From NCBI GenBank assembly GCA_950295325.1, contig OX485803.1:19716001-19780000 (forward strand): a DNA stretch of 64,000 bases, written 5' to 3'. The stretch is from Polytrichum commune (lineage: Eukaryota; Streptophyta; Polytrichopsida; Polytrichales; Polytrichaceae). The position numbers and the translations under genes were made by a program. Of the stretch, positions 38,901-50,100 are shown in pieces. Position 1 is the stretch's first letter. Every line of letters begins with the position of its first letter. Under the pieces are notes generated by a model. That model was not told where the DNA came from. It did no database searches and worked only from the letters and a program-made list of their open reading frames with translations.

Positions 38901-39479
38901 GAGGAATGAGGGTTTCAACGTGAATCAAAGATATGTAACTCCAAAATATGAAATATCTAAGACTTAATTCCGAAATGACATGTAACACAAATGTTTAGAC
39001 TGCTGAGTTTTGACCACATCCATGCAGTTAGAGTAAGGATCATCAGCTTTGAATTTTCTTTTTAGAACTGTCAAATCATTTGTGAAGGAATGTTTTCTAA
39101 AAAATTATCAAAATTTCAAGATGTATCAGAATTACTTGGACTTTCACACGGTTGGTTAAATGTATGAGTTTCATAACTTGGTGGAGAGAACCAAACATAT
39201 TCATGTCGATGACCTTGTTATTTTTCCCAAATTGTACATTCTGTACCAAAAATATTCTTAGGGGAACCACTTTAAGCCTCAAGGTGCATATCTTAGAGTT
39301 GTTCATAGATCAGTTCGATCGGTTTGCTCTAGACAGTGGAAATCTTCATTAGTGCAGAGTGCAAGGGGTGGAATTTTTTTGTTTAATTTATTAAAAAAGA
39401 AAAGTTCACCTCGAAAAATATATATCGGAAATCGATTGCAACCACATTTTGGCTTCCTCTTAGACATTTAGGGGTTAGA

Positions 39480-39720
39480 CACAAGTGAGTGCATACCTAA
39501 ATCGACAAGAGCGAGTGGCTGAGTTGACTTGTTTCGATTACGCTGCTTGCAACGAAATTCAGGCGACGCCCGGGCAGGCCAGTGCGGTGATCCAGCAGCA
39601 GCAGCACTACATTCCCGCTCGGATGAGCTCCAGAACATGTAAACTACATCAACCATGGCGTGCACACAGTAAACAAAAGCTTAAGGGACGGCGGTGGTGT
39701 ACCAATTAGCACCTGTCTAT
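39480..39720 (-). promoter_or_regulatory. Conserved 5' leader region of lipase-GTPase A
   Basis: In reverse complement this reads ctaattggtacac...gtgcacgccatggttgatg...agctc.tccgagcgggaatgtagtgctgctgc. The matching region ahead of gene B (44045-44155) reads ctgattggtacac...gtgcatgccacggttgatgacg...agctccaagcgggaatgtattgctgctgc. The homology lies about 1 kb upstream of the gene A ATG but directly before the gene B ATG. This fits a shared transcribed leader, with a 5' intron in A ending at the tgcag just before 38553. A short open frame crosses it in both genes (SSSERECSAAAA versus CSSKRECIAAA), possibly an upstream ORF. Confidence 0.5.
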
Positions 39721-40043
39721 ATACATGAATCTGAGGCCAATGATGGAAGCATGAATCGCTACACTACGTTACATCGGCCCTGACCAGAGCCAAGGTCGAT
39801 CTCCGACAAATCTGAGAACGGATGCACAGACCTACTGGATATTGCAGCACAAGCACGGCAGCAAACGGCAAACGGCAATCGACGTCACGTCGCCACCGTG
39901 TAAGCTCCCCTCATGTCGATCTTGGCAACACAATGTCGTTGCCAAGCTCCCGAAGCTCTCTGATCAAAGCTACACATACTTTGTGCCACTTGCATCTTCT
40001 GACACTTTTCCGACGGTTCCCGTTAGCGACGGGAAGCTTGGAA

Positions 40044-40150
40044 GCGCAGACTTGACCGTGGGGTCAAGTTTGAGTTATTTGAGGCCACATGTACTGCACA
40101 GTGCGCACTAGTATAAATAATAAAACATGCTCCCAAGCAATCAAATGCGG
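40044..40150 (+). promoter_or_regulatory. TATA-bearing cassette, copy 1
   Basis: It runs from gcgcagacttgaccgtgggg through aggccacatgtactgcacagtgc to actagtataaata, with the TATA box at 40112-40119, then acatgctccca..caatcaaatgcggttcc. Two further copies follow at 40374 and 43570, all pointing toward lipase-GTPase B. It is separated from copy 2 by 330 bp, and the sequence between them is repeated too. Confidence 0.65.
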
Positions 40151-40373
40151 TTCCAACAAACTGCGCTGTTAATTCGACATGGCTTATCTTTTGAAGTTTT
40201 GAGGGAGCAGCTTAGATTGGGCATGTCGCTTTTACATTTGTAGTGTCATGCATATATAAGTTACATGTTTGCTATCATAGATACCCTTTCAGTGTAGTGC
40301 AGACAACCGTGTACAGACATTTAGCTTCGACACTGAAACCTACTTTGAGGAAGGTACCTGGAAGGCATGGAAG

Positions 40374-40480
40374 CGCAGACTTGACCGTGGGGTCGAGTGT
40401 GAATTATTCTAGGCCACATGTGCTGCACAGTGCTTACTAGTATAAATAGAAAACATGCTCCCAATCAATCAAATGCGGTT
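40374..40480 (+). promoter_or_regulatory. TATA-bearing cassette, copy 2
   Basis: Near-identical to copy 1, with tataaata at 40441-40448. It is followed by cctcaaatacaatcaagatg and gagggagcagcttagatt, phrases also found after copy 1 or copy 3. No gene starts within the next kilobase on this strand. Confidence 0.6.
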
Positions 40481-40730
40481 CCTCAAATACAATCAAGATG
40501 ATTTGATGCGATTTGAGGGAGCAGCTTAGATTCGGCATGTCCCTTTTACATTTGTAGTGCCATGCATAAGTAACATGTTTGCTATCATAGATACAGTTTC
40601 AAAAGGATGTCCATAACCATGTGGTCTGCATACTTCGAAGCGCTTCCCCACTCCACACGCCTGGTTGTCAGTTAAGTTAACTTAGAACGGCACCGGCACG
40701 ACTGATGAGGCCAGTGGGTTTCATTGCAGC

Positions 40731-40902
40731 AAATATAGACAGCTGTGTGCAGACAATTAGGTTATGTCCATCCATGGGGGCAGGGCGGGGCGGGTGTGCA
40801 ATGTGTAAGATATTTGAGGCCACACCGTGACAGAAGTGTAGCCTTGATCAGACACAATTTTAGCTGAACTTTCTTCTCCGATGACGTTGTGCGGCCGTGA
40901 CT
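40731..40902 (+). repeat. Direct repeat, left copy (about 172 bp)
   Basis: Nearly identical to 43716-43887. Both run from acagacagctgtgtgcagac through ccatgggggcaggg, gaggccac.ccgtgacagaag, tgtagccttgatc.gacacaa and ctccga.gacgttgtgcgg to cgtgact. Only a few base changes were seen, which implies a recent duplication spanning the foldback element. Confidence 0.85.
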
Positions 40903-41573
40903 CTGATCAAGGCTACACATACTTTGTGCCACTTGCATCTTCTGACGCTTTTCTTACGGTTCACATTAGGGCGTCCCCAGCAGCCCCGCCATAGGGCATG
41001 CCAACGCCAAAAATGAGGCATCCCGGGTTCTTAGGTGGCGGTACCGGCATAAATTGATCCCCACCAATGTCCGGTCCGGCATAATTTAGAAGCGGCCCGG
41101 GTATAGTAAAGGCCTTCCAACGCCATAAATGGTTCATATGGCGGCCCTCCTCCGGCCCGCCAAGAGATTACTTTAATATCAGATACTCCGATATCCTACT
41201 TTATCCCATGTCAGATAATAGGTGTCGTTGTCTTATTGATTGCTTCCTAATTATACCGGGGGTATGCCTAGGCTTTGGTGGGCTCTTACTCAAGATGAGC
41301 TGCCCCGCCCAAGATGGAGGGCTCCCCAAACACCCTAAACACCATATAATATATTATTTTTGGCGGGTTGCTTTCTATCTCTCCTGGGGATGCCCTTAGT
41401 GACCTGTAATTGCGCTTTTTTATCTTGGCAACCACTTGAATAAGTTAGTGAAAATCAAATCTCTATGTCAAAACACTGTATATCATGACTTAGAAACGGC
41501 GTTCTATCGGACAACACCTGAAAATTCTCACACCCTTTGAAGTTTTCAGCAATTCTTACGTCCATTACGGAGT

Positions 41574-42522
41574 GAAATTCGGCGGACATTAAGTCCCCCC
41601 CTACAAACTATGGGGGTGGTCATATCCAGGCTGAGGCAACCCTCCAAGGAAATTTTTGAACCCGACTGAAAATTGTTGTCCGCCCCGCCCAACTTCGAAA
41701 AAAAACATTGCCCTTGCATTCTTGAAGGCCGCTTGACTACAAATCCCATATTGAGTGCACTTCACCTTCAAGGTCTAAAATCCAATATATATATATATAT
41801 GTGCACTTCCAATTAGTAAATAAGCATTTCATTGGGATTTCATTCCGGAAGTGAAACCATCAATGAAGCATGTAATTAACTTGGAAGTCAAAAAATTACA
41901 AAATCCTCATTGAGGTTAGAATTTTTATGACTTACCATTTGAGATTGTCTTTGTCATTCTAAAATGACACTTGAATTTAGTGTGCTGATTTAGTATGTAT
42001 ATTTTATAATATTTTAGGGTAATGCCATCTACTTTCACAAGTATTCATATGCAATTAATTATAAAATATACTTACTGGAATTAATTAATTAACTAAATTT
42101 AATTACTGGAGTTAATTGGAGTTGATTCCAGTAATTACATTTTATGATTAATTATTCTGACTTAATTTGGTAAGCATACTTTCTGATTTATTTGGGCTTA
42201 ATTAGGATTAATCATAATTACTTAGACTTAATTACATTCAATCACACTTAATTGGTTTGAATGCGTATGAATACTTGTGAAAGTAGACGGCATTATCTAA
42301 ATATTATAAAATATACATTCTGAATCAGCAGACTAAATTCAAGTGTCATTTTAGAATGACAAAGACAATTTCCAATGGTAAGTCATAAAAATTATAATCC
42401 TCAATGCTAATGAGGATTTTGTAATTTTTTTGACCTCCAAGTTAATTACGTGCTTCATTGATGGTTTGAATCACTTCCGGAATGAAATCCCAATGAATTG
42501 CTTATTTACTAATTGGAAGTGC

Positions 42523-42555
<33 letters not shown>

Positions 42556-42765
42556 TAGACCTTGAAGGTGAAGTGCACTCAATATGGGATTTGTAGTCAA
42601 GCGGCCTTCAAGAATGCAAGGGCAATGTTTTTTCGAAGTTTGGGTGGGGGGGGGGGGGGCAATAGTTTTCAATCTCGTTCCAAAGTTTCCCTAGAGGGCT
42701 GCCCCAGCCCGGATATGACACCCCCCATAGTTTGTACGGGGAGGACTTAATGTCCGCCGCGAAAT
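41574..42765. mobile_element. Foldback element with about 480-bp inverted arms
   Basis: The left arm (about 41574-42050) and right arm (about 42268-42765) are reverse complements along their length. ggcggacattaagtcc pairs with ggacttaatgtccgcc, atattgagtgcacttcacct with aggtgaagtgcactcaatat, ccggaagtgaaaccatcaat with attgatggtttgaatcacttccgg (a few bases different), and tctactttcacaagtattca with tgaatacttgtgaaagtaga. Each arm has a TA microsatellite (41784-41800, 42524-42549). The loop of about 215 bp is AT-rich and itself partly palindromic. No protein is encoded; the short frames in the arms mirror each other. It could form a long hairpin. Confidence 0.9.
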
Positions 42766-42859
42766 TCCAATACCCCGTTTATGGTATATAGTCACGTAAA
42801 CTATTTGCAAAGGGCCTAAACTAGATGCTTAGAGATCTCAAAGTGTAAAGCCCACTATT

Positions 42860-43220
42860 TGTCAATATGATTCCATTCATCAACATAAGTAACTTCAATA
42901 AGTAACATAGTAAGGGAAAAAATGTTTACATTATGATATTTAGAGTAGCATATTGAGATACTTTAGATGATAGTCTTGTGTTCTAGTATGCAAGGGGAAG
43001 ATATATTTAACATACTATTAACAAATATCATGTGTTAAAATATTAGTCTGTCAGAGGAAGATATTCTTGAGCAAGTGTCACTTGTAATATGCTTTTGTCA
43101 ACTTGTAGACCATTGTATAACGTAGGCATGCATCTTATAACACTATTGAACATGCTCCCGCCAAGATATTAGTAAGCGCACTTGACTGTCAAGTGACATT
43201 TATGGTGAAGTTGTTTAATC
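42860..43220 (+). repeat. Dispersed repeat, inverted relative to 9560-9850
   Basis: Diverged reverse complement of 9560-9850, with shared blocks such as caacttgtagaccattgta, taggcatgcat, cactattgaaca(t) and aagatattagtaag.gcactt. It sits directly beside the complete MITE at 43228. Confidence 0.65.
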
Positions 43221-43227
43221 ATCCCCA

Positions 43228-43449
43228 ATGATCGGGGAACCTTTTGGGCATAATCGGTTGAGATCCTAGTATTTGCAAGTCCAACTAATTACATGTTGAT
43301 ATCTTCCAGTTTTCCTTTATCAAATTGGGGTATATTATATAAATTGCTCTAAAATGATCGGCAATTTTCCTGAAGTCTTGAACTTCAACCGGTTATTTCT
43401 CAAACTCAACCGGTTCATCTGGAACTAACTGCCGGTTCTCCCCGATCAT
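43228..43449 (+). mobile_element. MITE-like element with aaccggtt motifs (copy 2)
   Basis: 222 bp, beginning atgatcggggaacc and ending ggttctccccgatcat, so its terminal inverted repeats are near-perfect. Same length as, and inverted to, the copy at 6023-6244. It contains aaccggtt several times. Non-coding. Confidence 0.8.
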
Positions 43450-43569
43450 AGGAATCATCGCATGTGACACTAAATACCATTATCAGTGAAATGTGCAGAC
43501 AACCGTGTACAGATACTTAGGTTCGATACTGACACGTACTGTGAGGAAGGTACCTGGGAAGACATGGAA

Positions 43570-43690
43570 GCGCAGACTTGACCGCGGGATCGAGTTTGAA
43601 TTATTTAAGGCCACAAGTGCTGCACAGTGCACACTAGTATAAATAGCAAAGATGTTCCCAATCAATCAAATGCACTTCCTCAAATACAAT
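43570..43690 (+). promoter_or_regulatory. TATA-bearing cassette, copy 3 (candidate promoter of lipase-GTPase B)
   Basis: Third copy of the cassette, gcgcagacttgaccgcggga ... actagtataaata, with the TATA box at 43638-43645. It is about 540 bp upstream of the gene B ATG at 44188, a plausible distance with a long leader. The direct repeat 43716-43887 lies between. Promoter function is inferred only. Confidence 0.5.
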
Positions 43691-43715
43691 CAAGATGATT
43701 GATGCGATTTGCAAC

Positions 43716-43887
43716 AAATACAGACAGCTGTGTGCAGACAATTAGGTTATGTCCAGCCATGGGGGCAGGGCAGGGCGGGTGTGCAATGTGTAAGTTATTT
43801 GAGGCCACGCCGTGACAGAAGTGTAGCCTTGATCGGACACAATTTTAGCTGAACTTTCTTCTCCGACGACGTTGTGCGGCCGTGACT
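43716..43887 (+). repeat. Direct repeat, right copy (about 172 bp)
   Basis: Partner of 40731-40902. This copy is followed directly by the leader of lipase-GTPase B; the left copy is followed by other sequence (ctgatcaaggctacacata). A related phrase (aaagctacacatactttgtg) also occurs near 39966. Confidence 0.85.
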
Positions 43888-44187
43888 TGAAGGGAGCCTG
43901 GGTGGCGAAGACGATCGCTTCTATCTGCTGTGCTTGTGCGGAACCTCTGTGCTGGTCTCAGAGTTGTCGGTAAGTCGACCGAGGCTTCCATAGTAAAGTA
44001 ATCTAAGCATGCATGGTTTTATCCGTGGTTTCCGATGCATATAAGTGCTGATTGGTACACTCAAAGCCGGTCCATCGACTGATGATCATCAATGTGTGCA
44101 TGCCACGGTTGATGACGTTCTGCAGCTCCAAGCGGGAATGTATTGCTGCTGCCGACTTTCACTTCGATAAGCAAGTGGACAGATTCT

Positions 44188-47100
44188 ATGGATTCCAGAC
44201 GTCCGCAAATAAAGGACCTGGCACGAGCATATTTTTGCTCGGAGGCAGTTCTTTTTGAAAAGAATGAAGAGATTAAGGAGTATCTGAATGAGACCAAGTC
44301 GGAATTCCCAATCATCCATTTTGATGTTGTTCATGTATCAGTTGATCAGGACAATGATCTGCGCGGCTTCAAATTTTTGGTTGCTTACGCCGCTGATGCT
44401 ACTTTCATTGCATTTCGCGGATCTCGGACTTTTGAAGACTTAGGCCGGGAGAGTCAGCCGTCGTCCTCTGCCAGTGGGGTTCATGGGGTGGTTCTGGAGC
44501 TTTCCCGCAGCTTCATGGGATCTGGTTGCAACTTGCTCGCTCAATTGTCCAAATCGGAAAAGCGCATCATCTTTTGCGGGCACAGATTAGGGGGCTCAGT
44601 GGCGCACATGGTGGTGGTTCGCTTCTTCACGGATTTTGAAGACAAAGTGGTGAGCCTTTTGTGGCGAATTTCCATTTTTATCCTTTTGTTTTGCTTGCTT
44701 TATCTTCGTTAGCTTCAGTGTTGTGCTACTTACAATAACGACTGATGTAATTTTTCGACGATTCTGATATTTTCGTTCTGGTCGATAAACACTTTGAAGT
44801 TTGCTACTTCCTCTTTCTAGGTTCATTGCTAGGTTTCTTATTTCATCTTTCTAGGTTAATTTTGAATTACCTTGGCCGACTTTCTGAACTGGAGCATCCA
44901 ATTTAACGCCTCAGAGATGCAGTCATGTCGTTCCTATTTTTCAACATAAGAGGATGGCGCCTTTAGTTCTGGTCGTGAAGCCCTACTCCGTTTTGCTCAT
45001 TCGTCGATGTTCGCATAAAATTCTGGATGCTCTCCATGCGTTTATATTGCTATCATCGAATATGAAAAGACTTAGAGCCTACGCTTTCAAATCTTAAGTT
45101 CTCCTATACCTATTTGGCCACATAATCCCTGAAATTAGTATAGCTGCTCAGATTTGAGACTGTCCAAAACTGCGCTACTTGTTCTTCCTCGGTACTTCGC
45201 TGAGGATGCCATGTGATCGATACTGATACCTCAACGCATTAATTTGCGATTTTTCCTTTAATTTGCAGGAGGACCTGGACCCTAACACAATGATCTCGAT
45301 TGCATTCGGCGCCCCCAACATATGCGGTAACAAGCGCGCTCAAGAAATCAATAACAATGCTCATCTCAAGGTGCACCTCTTCAACGTGACTGATGAATCC
45401 GATCCCGTGGCTTCCCTGCAAGATGAATTTGAAGGGCACGAGGTGAAGGGGGATACTGCAGTTCGATCTGGCAGGTTTCCTATAGGAATTATGGTACCAC
45501 TGCGAAGCGGGTATCACCAGTCTCGTTCGAGTTCCGTTATGGGCTCATGTGTTCCAGGGAAAATCAAGCCCTGGAGCCGGAAGAAGTTTAGCAAATCTTA
45601 CAAATCAGCAGTGATTGCTGCGTATAAGTCCTCCGCCATGTCCAGCGATGAAGACGATGACTCTCCAAAGACGAAGGTCGAATCACCAGCTCCAGATGTA
45701 ACGTGGCCTTCCCCCTCTGCTTGTCTGCTGGAGCCTGGTCTTGTTTGTTAACAATATCACTTTACATACTAAAGTAGACATATGTGATGTTCTTCGGATG
45801 CTTTCTCTCTGTGCCAGCTTCTTGTAGGACATCAAGAACACAGTGAGTGGAAGATGATTGGCAAATCCTAATCTGCATGCCCGTAGTCATTTAACTCAAA
45901 AATTTTAGAGTTCATATGAGTATCTTATTGATTGTCAATGTGAAGATTCTCGTGGTCATTAAGTGGTCATATAGATTTTTTCAATCATGTTGACTATTGA
46001 GCTTAGAATGGTTAGCATATGTTGAGCATGTAGTTGAATTTCTTCTAGACAAATGTCTTTTTGGTGTCAAGTTTTTGATCCACACCTAACCACAAATCGT
46101 TCAAATATATAGGTGTCCATAATATTATTGTGGTGTTGGAAATAGGCACGTCAATTTTTTGCCCCTCATAAAATTGAGTTGTGAATTTTCCATTTCAATG
46201 ACCAGTTAGCAAACTTGTTTAATATTTTCTTTTCGCTAGCATATATTTGCTAGCAAGTGGCTAAAGGCGAAGACCATAATTTGTACATGAATTGGCCTTC
46301 ATGCACAATTTTTTTGATTCAACAAAGAAACCTAACAATCAAATTATACCTTTTAGAAAATACTTTGCAAAGGTGTTAAGGGTGAGTTTCCATGTAGGCC
46401 ACTTGCCCACTAGATTTTAGTATGAATAACGAACAACTTGCCCAAATATAGATGGAATTTGGTGGGGTAGGATTTTGTATGTCCCAACTAGCTACTCTCA
46501 TCTTCTCAATGTGGGCCCACCTACTATTAACCTCTTCCTTTTAGGTTAACAAGGATGGACTTCTAGACCATCGGTCTTTCAAACTTTGGTGATCAACACT
46601 TGTAAGTCAAAGAGTGCTTTAGTGGGCTCATGGAATTCTAGCAGCCCATGTCTAGTAGGCCACCAAAATGTGGTTGGTTAGTGGGTTGTGCTTATCTACA
46701 TGAGACCACCTCCCACCCACTATTATCTAGAATCTAGTGGACGAGCGACCTACGTGGAAACTCACTCTAAGAGACCCCATGATCTTAGACATGCTGAGTA
46801 TTTATTCTGGATAAGAATTTTTGTTTTAAAATTAAATTGTTTCAAAGTATACCAAGAAAATCGTTCCGTATGAAGGTTTTCTTGACATGAGGTGCTGTTG
46901 ATGTTTATCTTTCCAGGTCTTGTCTGCAAAATGGAAGGCATCAGATTTCAAAATTTTCATCACCATCAAGGGATTTAATCTGCAGTATCTACGTGAGCCT
47001 GTGAAATTGGATGGATTGCATCCGTGGGATACCATACTACAGACAGATTCTGAACTTGTTATTACTGCTCCTGACAACACTAAAGCAGAGGATATTAAGG

Positions 47101-50100
47101 CGGTGTCCATGGTCATCGTCAAAACTGCATTTGGGGCAACAACACGAGTTCTTCAACAGGTAAGTCCTGTTTGTGCCATGTGTTTCTTCACAAGTGTGAA
47201 CAGAATTGATCTGGAATTAGCAAGTTTTGAATCACTTAATATGTGTATAGGCACATGCATGTGAAATATGAATAGAAAAGTTGTATTTTCCATGTACAAA
47301 TCTAAACCAACAAACTTGGCTAGCGATTTGTGGCGAGCATGTACGGGGTCTAGCAAAAACCTCCCCTTTATAAGTTTCATCCCAACTTAGTGTCACTAGA
47401 CTAATTTGGGTTCTTTGATATTGACTTTGAGGTCAAATCAATTCAAAGTATAAAACTAGACTCAAGTTTTATTAGAGACTCATGTTCACCTTCATCTTTC
47501 ATGGTCGCCACAAATCCATGCATGGCCAACAAACTTACATGTGTGCATGCATGTATGTTATACATACGTTGATATTATAATAGTCTTAGACAAAGATCTA
47601 GACTATTCCCCAACATTTAAAGGACTGGCTCATATTACACCAAATTGTTCCATATTCTACAAAAGAAAAATATATACGTATTCTCAAAGAGTGAATGAAA
47701 TGTACTTAATAATGTGACAAGTTTGATTAGAAGTAAAATAAGTGAGGCAAATATAGATCATTAGTTTAAATAATAAATATTTTTATTACTTATTATTTAA
47801 TAGTTGTTTTGACATCAAAAACGAAGGACAAATATGACAAGACAAAAGGTGCTCTAACCTCTTTGAAGAACTATAGAATGTAATGAGAAAAAGTAGACAA
47901 ATTGTGCAAAATATTGCATACAAAGGGAAGAAAACAACTTAGTTTTTAGTTTCAAAAGTAAAAATATTTTTATTGAATACGTGTTTTCTATTCCAACCAA
48001 ATAAAATCTATGTCCCCTTTTTAGCACGACTTCCAAGTGGAAGTGGTCAGTGAGCAATGAGATTTACTAAGAGCATTAAGTTTTTCTGCACATCTTTACA
48101 CATCACACTACTAGTAGTTGACATTTATATACCTATTATATGTCAATTTTATATCAATTAAGCTATTTTGTGACAATGAACCCGAATGATCAACCATCGA
48201 ATGTGCACCAATATTAATTTTCGAGAACGTTTTTATGATATCAATCATTTTTATACCAATTACATGTGTAGGACATTGGTGAAGATACTACGAACATTCC
48301 TTTGAAAGTGTTGCCTAGAATTGTGCAAACTTTCTTTGTCTTGGCCAGGCCACCTTTGTCCTTTCTTCCATCAACAAAGACACTTGAGGATTTGGATAGC
48401 ATCATACAATGTAAGCTTCTACTACACTCATTATTTGCAAGAATTTGGATTTCCAATTCATACTAGACTTACTATTGGTATGAAGATTTTTATTATTATA
48501 GATTGGTCTTATTTTCTATGCCGTACTACATTGACAGAAAGGTCATACATTAGTAGTTGAAGAACCTCAACTCACCCTTGGAAAAGAAAACATTTGTATA
48601 CGCAAAATAATTGTACTTCAACACATGTGGTAACATGTCAATATATTGTATGAACCGAGATTGATAGTGTGGTATTATATGTTGCCTCCTTCTTTAATAG
48701 ATTTGACAATGTTTGGGATACCTTGCAACATTCTTTAACAAGTCTAATCAACTTAATAACATCTTAAGGACAACTGTATACAATATTAAGGCGATTTAAA
48801 TCACATGCATATTGCAGCCAAATGTTAACCCTTATTTTACAAACTTCGTATGCCATTGCCATGAGTAGATTGTAATTAATTGGATTAATAGCTTTGTTAT
48901 GACGTTGATATGCATCAGGTGTACCGGACCTAGAGGATAAAAAACTCTCTGAACTGTTGAGAGCCACAACAAAATTTGATGTTACTAAAGAAGACCTCAA
49001 AATATATACCAAAGAAATGAACGATGTTATTGACTCAGTGATTGAGTTCCTAAGGAGAAGGTTAGGTCTACTTCATTGACATGTGGTACAAATTTTCCTA
49101 TATGTATATGTTACATGGAGCTTTATAGTAAGTACTTGAGTTTTCATTAATAACGTTGTTCTTGAAGCAAACATTAGAGATTGACTAGAAATGCCTGAAA
49201 TTTGCTTTAGGTCGTATGACATGTTCATAACATAATACTTGCACATTGAATTAACCCAAATGGTCCAATGTGATCTTCCTCAAGAAATCTATGCAAGAAA
49301 AAAGTTAAAATAAATTCTTCGTCATTGAATTAATGAGGTAAAAGTTGTATTGTTGCAACTTGTTCCATACTAGCCTTGTTTATGAGGTCCTAGAATCTAG
49401 AATTGCTTAGACCTTTGTGTGTGGCTTGTGGAGACCTAATCATGTATCTTGCACAACCTTCCTCAAGACCGGTTAACCCCTACTTGCATGGGAGCAATCA
49501 TATGTGGTCATCCATTTGAAGGGAATGGGTCTCACATGCCTTTAAAGGGGATGACACTTCCCCAAAGTTTCGGGGGAAGTTCTTGACCCATGGAACTCTC
49601 TAGCTTCTTTAATACAATTTTAAAAAACGAGGTTACAGTTCTAGAGAGCTCAATATTCACATGCACATGCTTTCAACTGGTGTCAACTAAATTAATAGTT
49701 GATTTGTATGTCCGTTGCTACCATTATAATAGTACTAAAACCTTTTTGTTTGCGTTTGTAGTTACATTCTACAATTCTCAAAAAAAGACCAAATGATAAG
49801 AATCTTTGGATGTGTAGCGGGGTATTCTATCTTGACCGCGGGTCTTATTTTGCTACCATTCGGAGGAATAGGCTTAGCTATAGGTGGCGCAGAAACCATT
49901 GCAGCCTGTGTGACTGCTGGCGGTGTCCTAAGTGTTGGCGGTGTTAGGGGTATCATCATGCTTGTTCTTGGTAAAGGACAACACATGGTTCGTGAGTACA
50001 CTGAGATGCTGGAACTTGCAATCTATGAGGCATCTCTTTGGTCTATCGAGAAGTCCAAAAACATTCAAAAGCCTAAATTGTTACCAAGGGCTACTTCAGA

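Noticed and set aside
44400..44560. Suspected frameshift in the lipase domain of gene B
   Set aside because: Alignment by eye with gene A shows the same spacing from the conserved His to KRIIFCGH (28 residues) in one frame; only a four-residue deletion occurs earlier.
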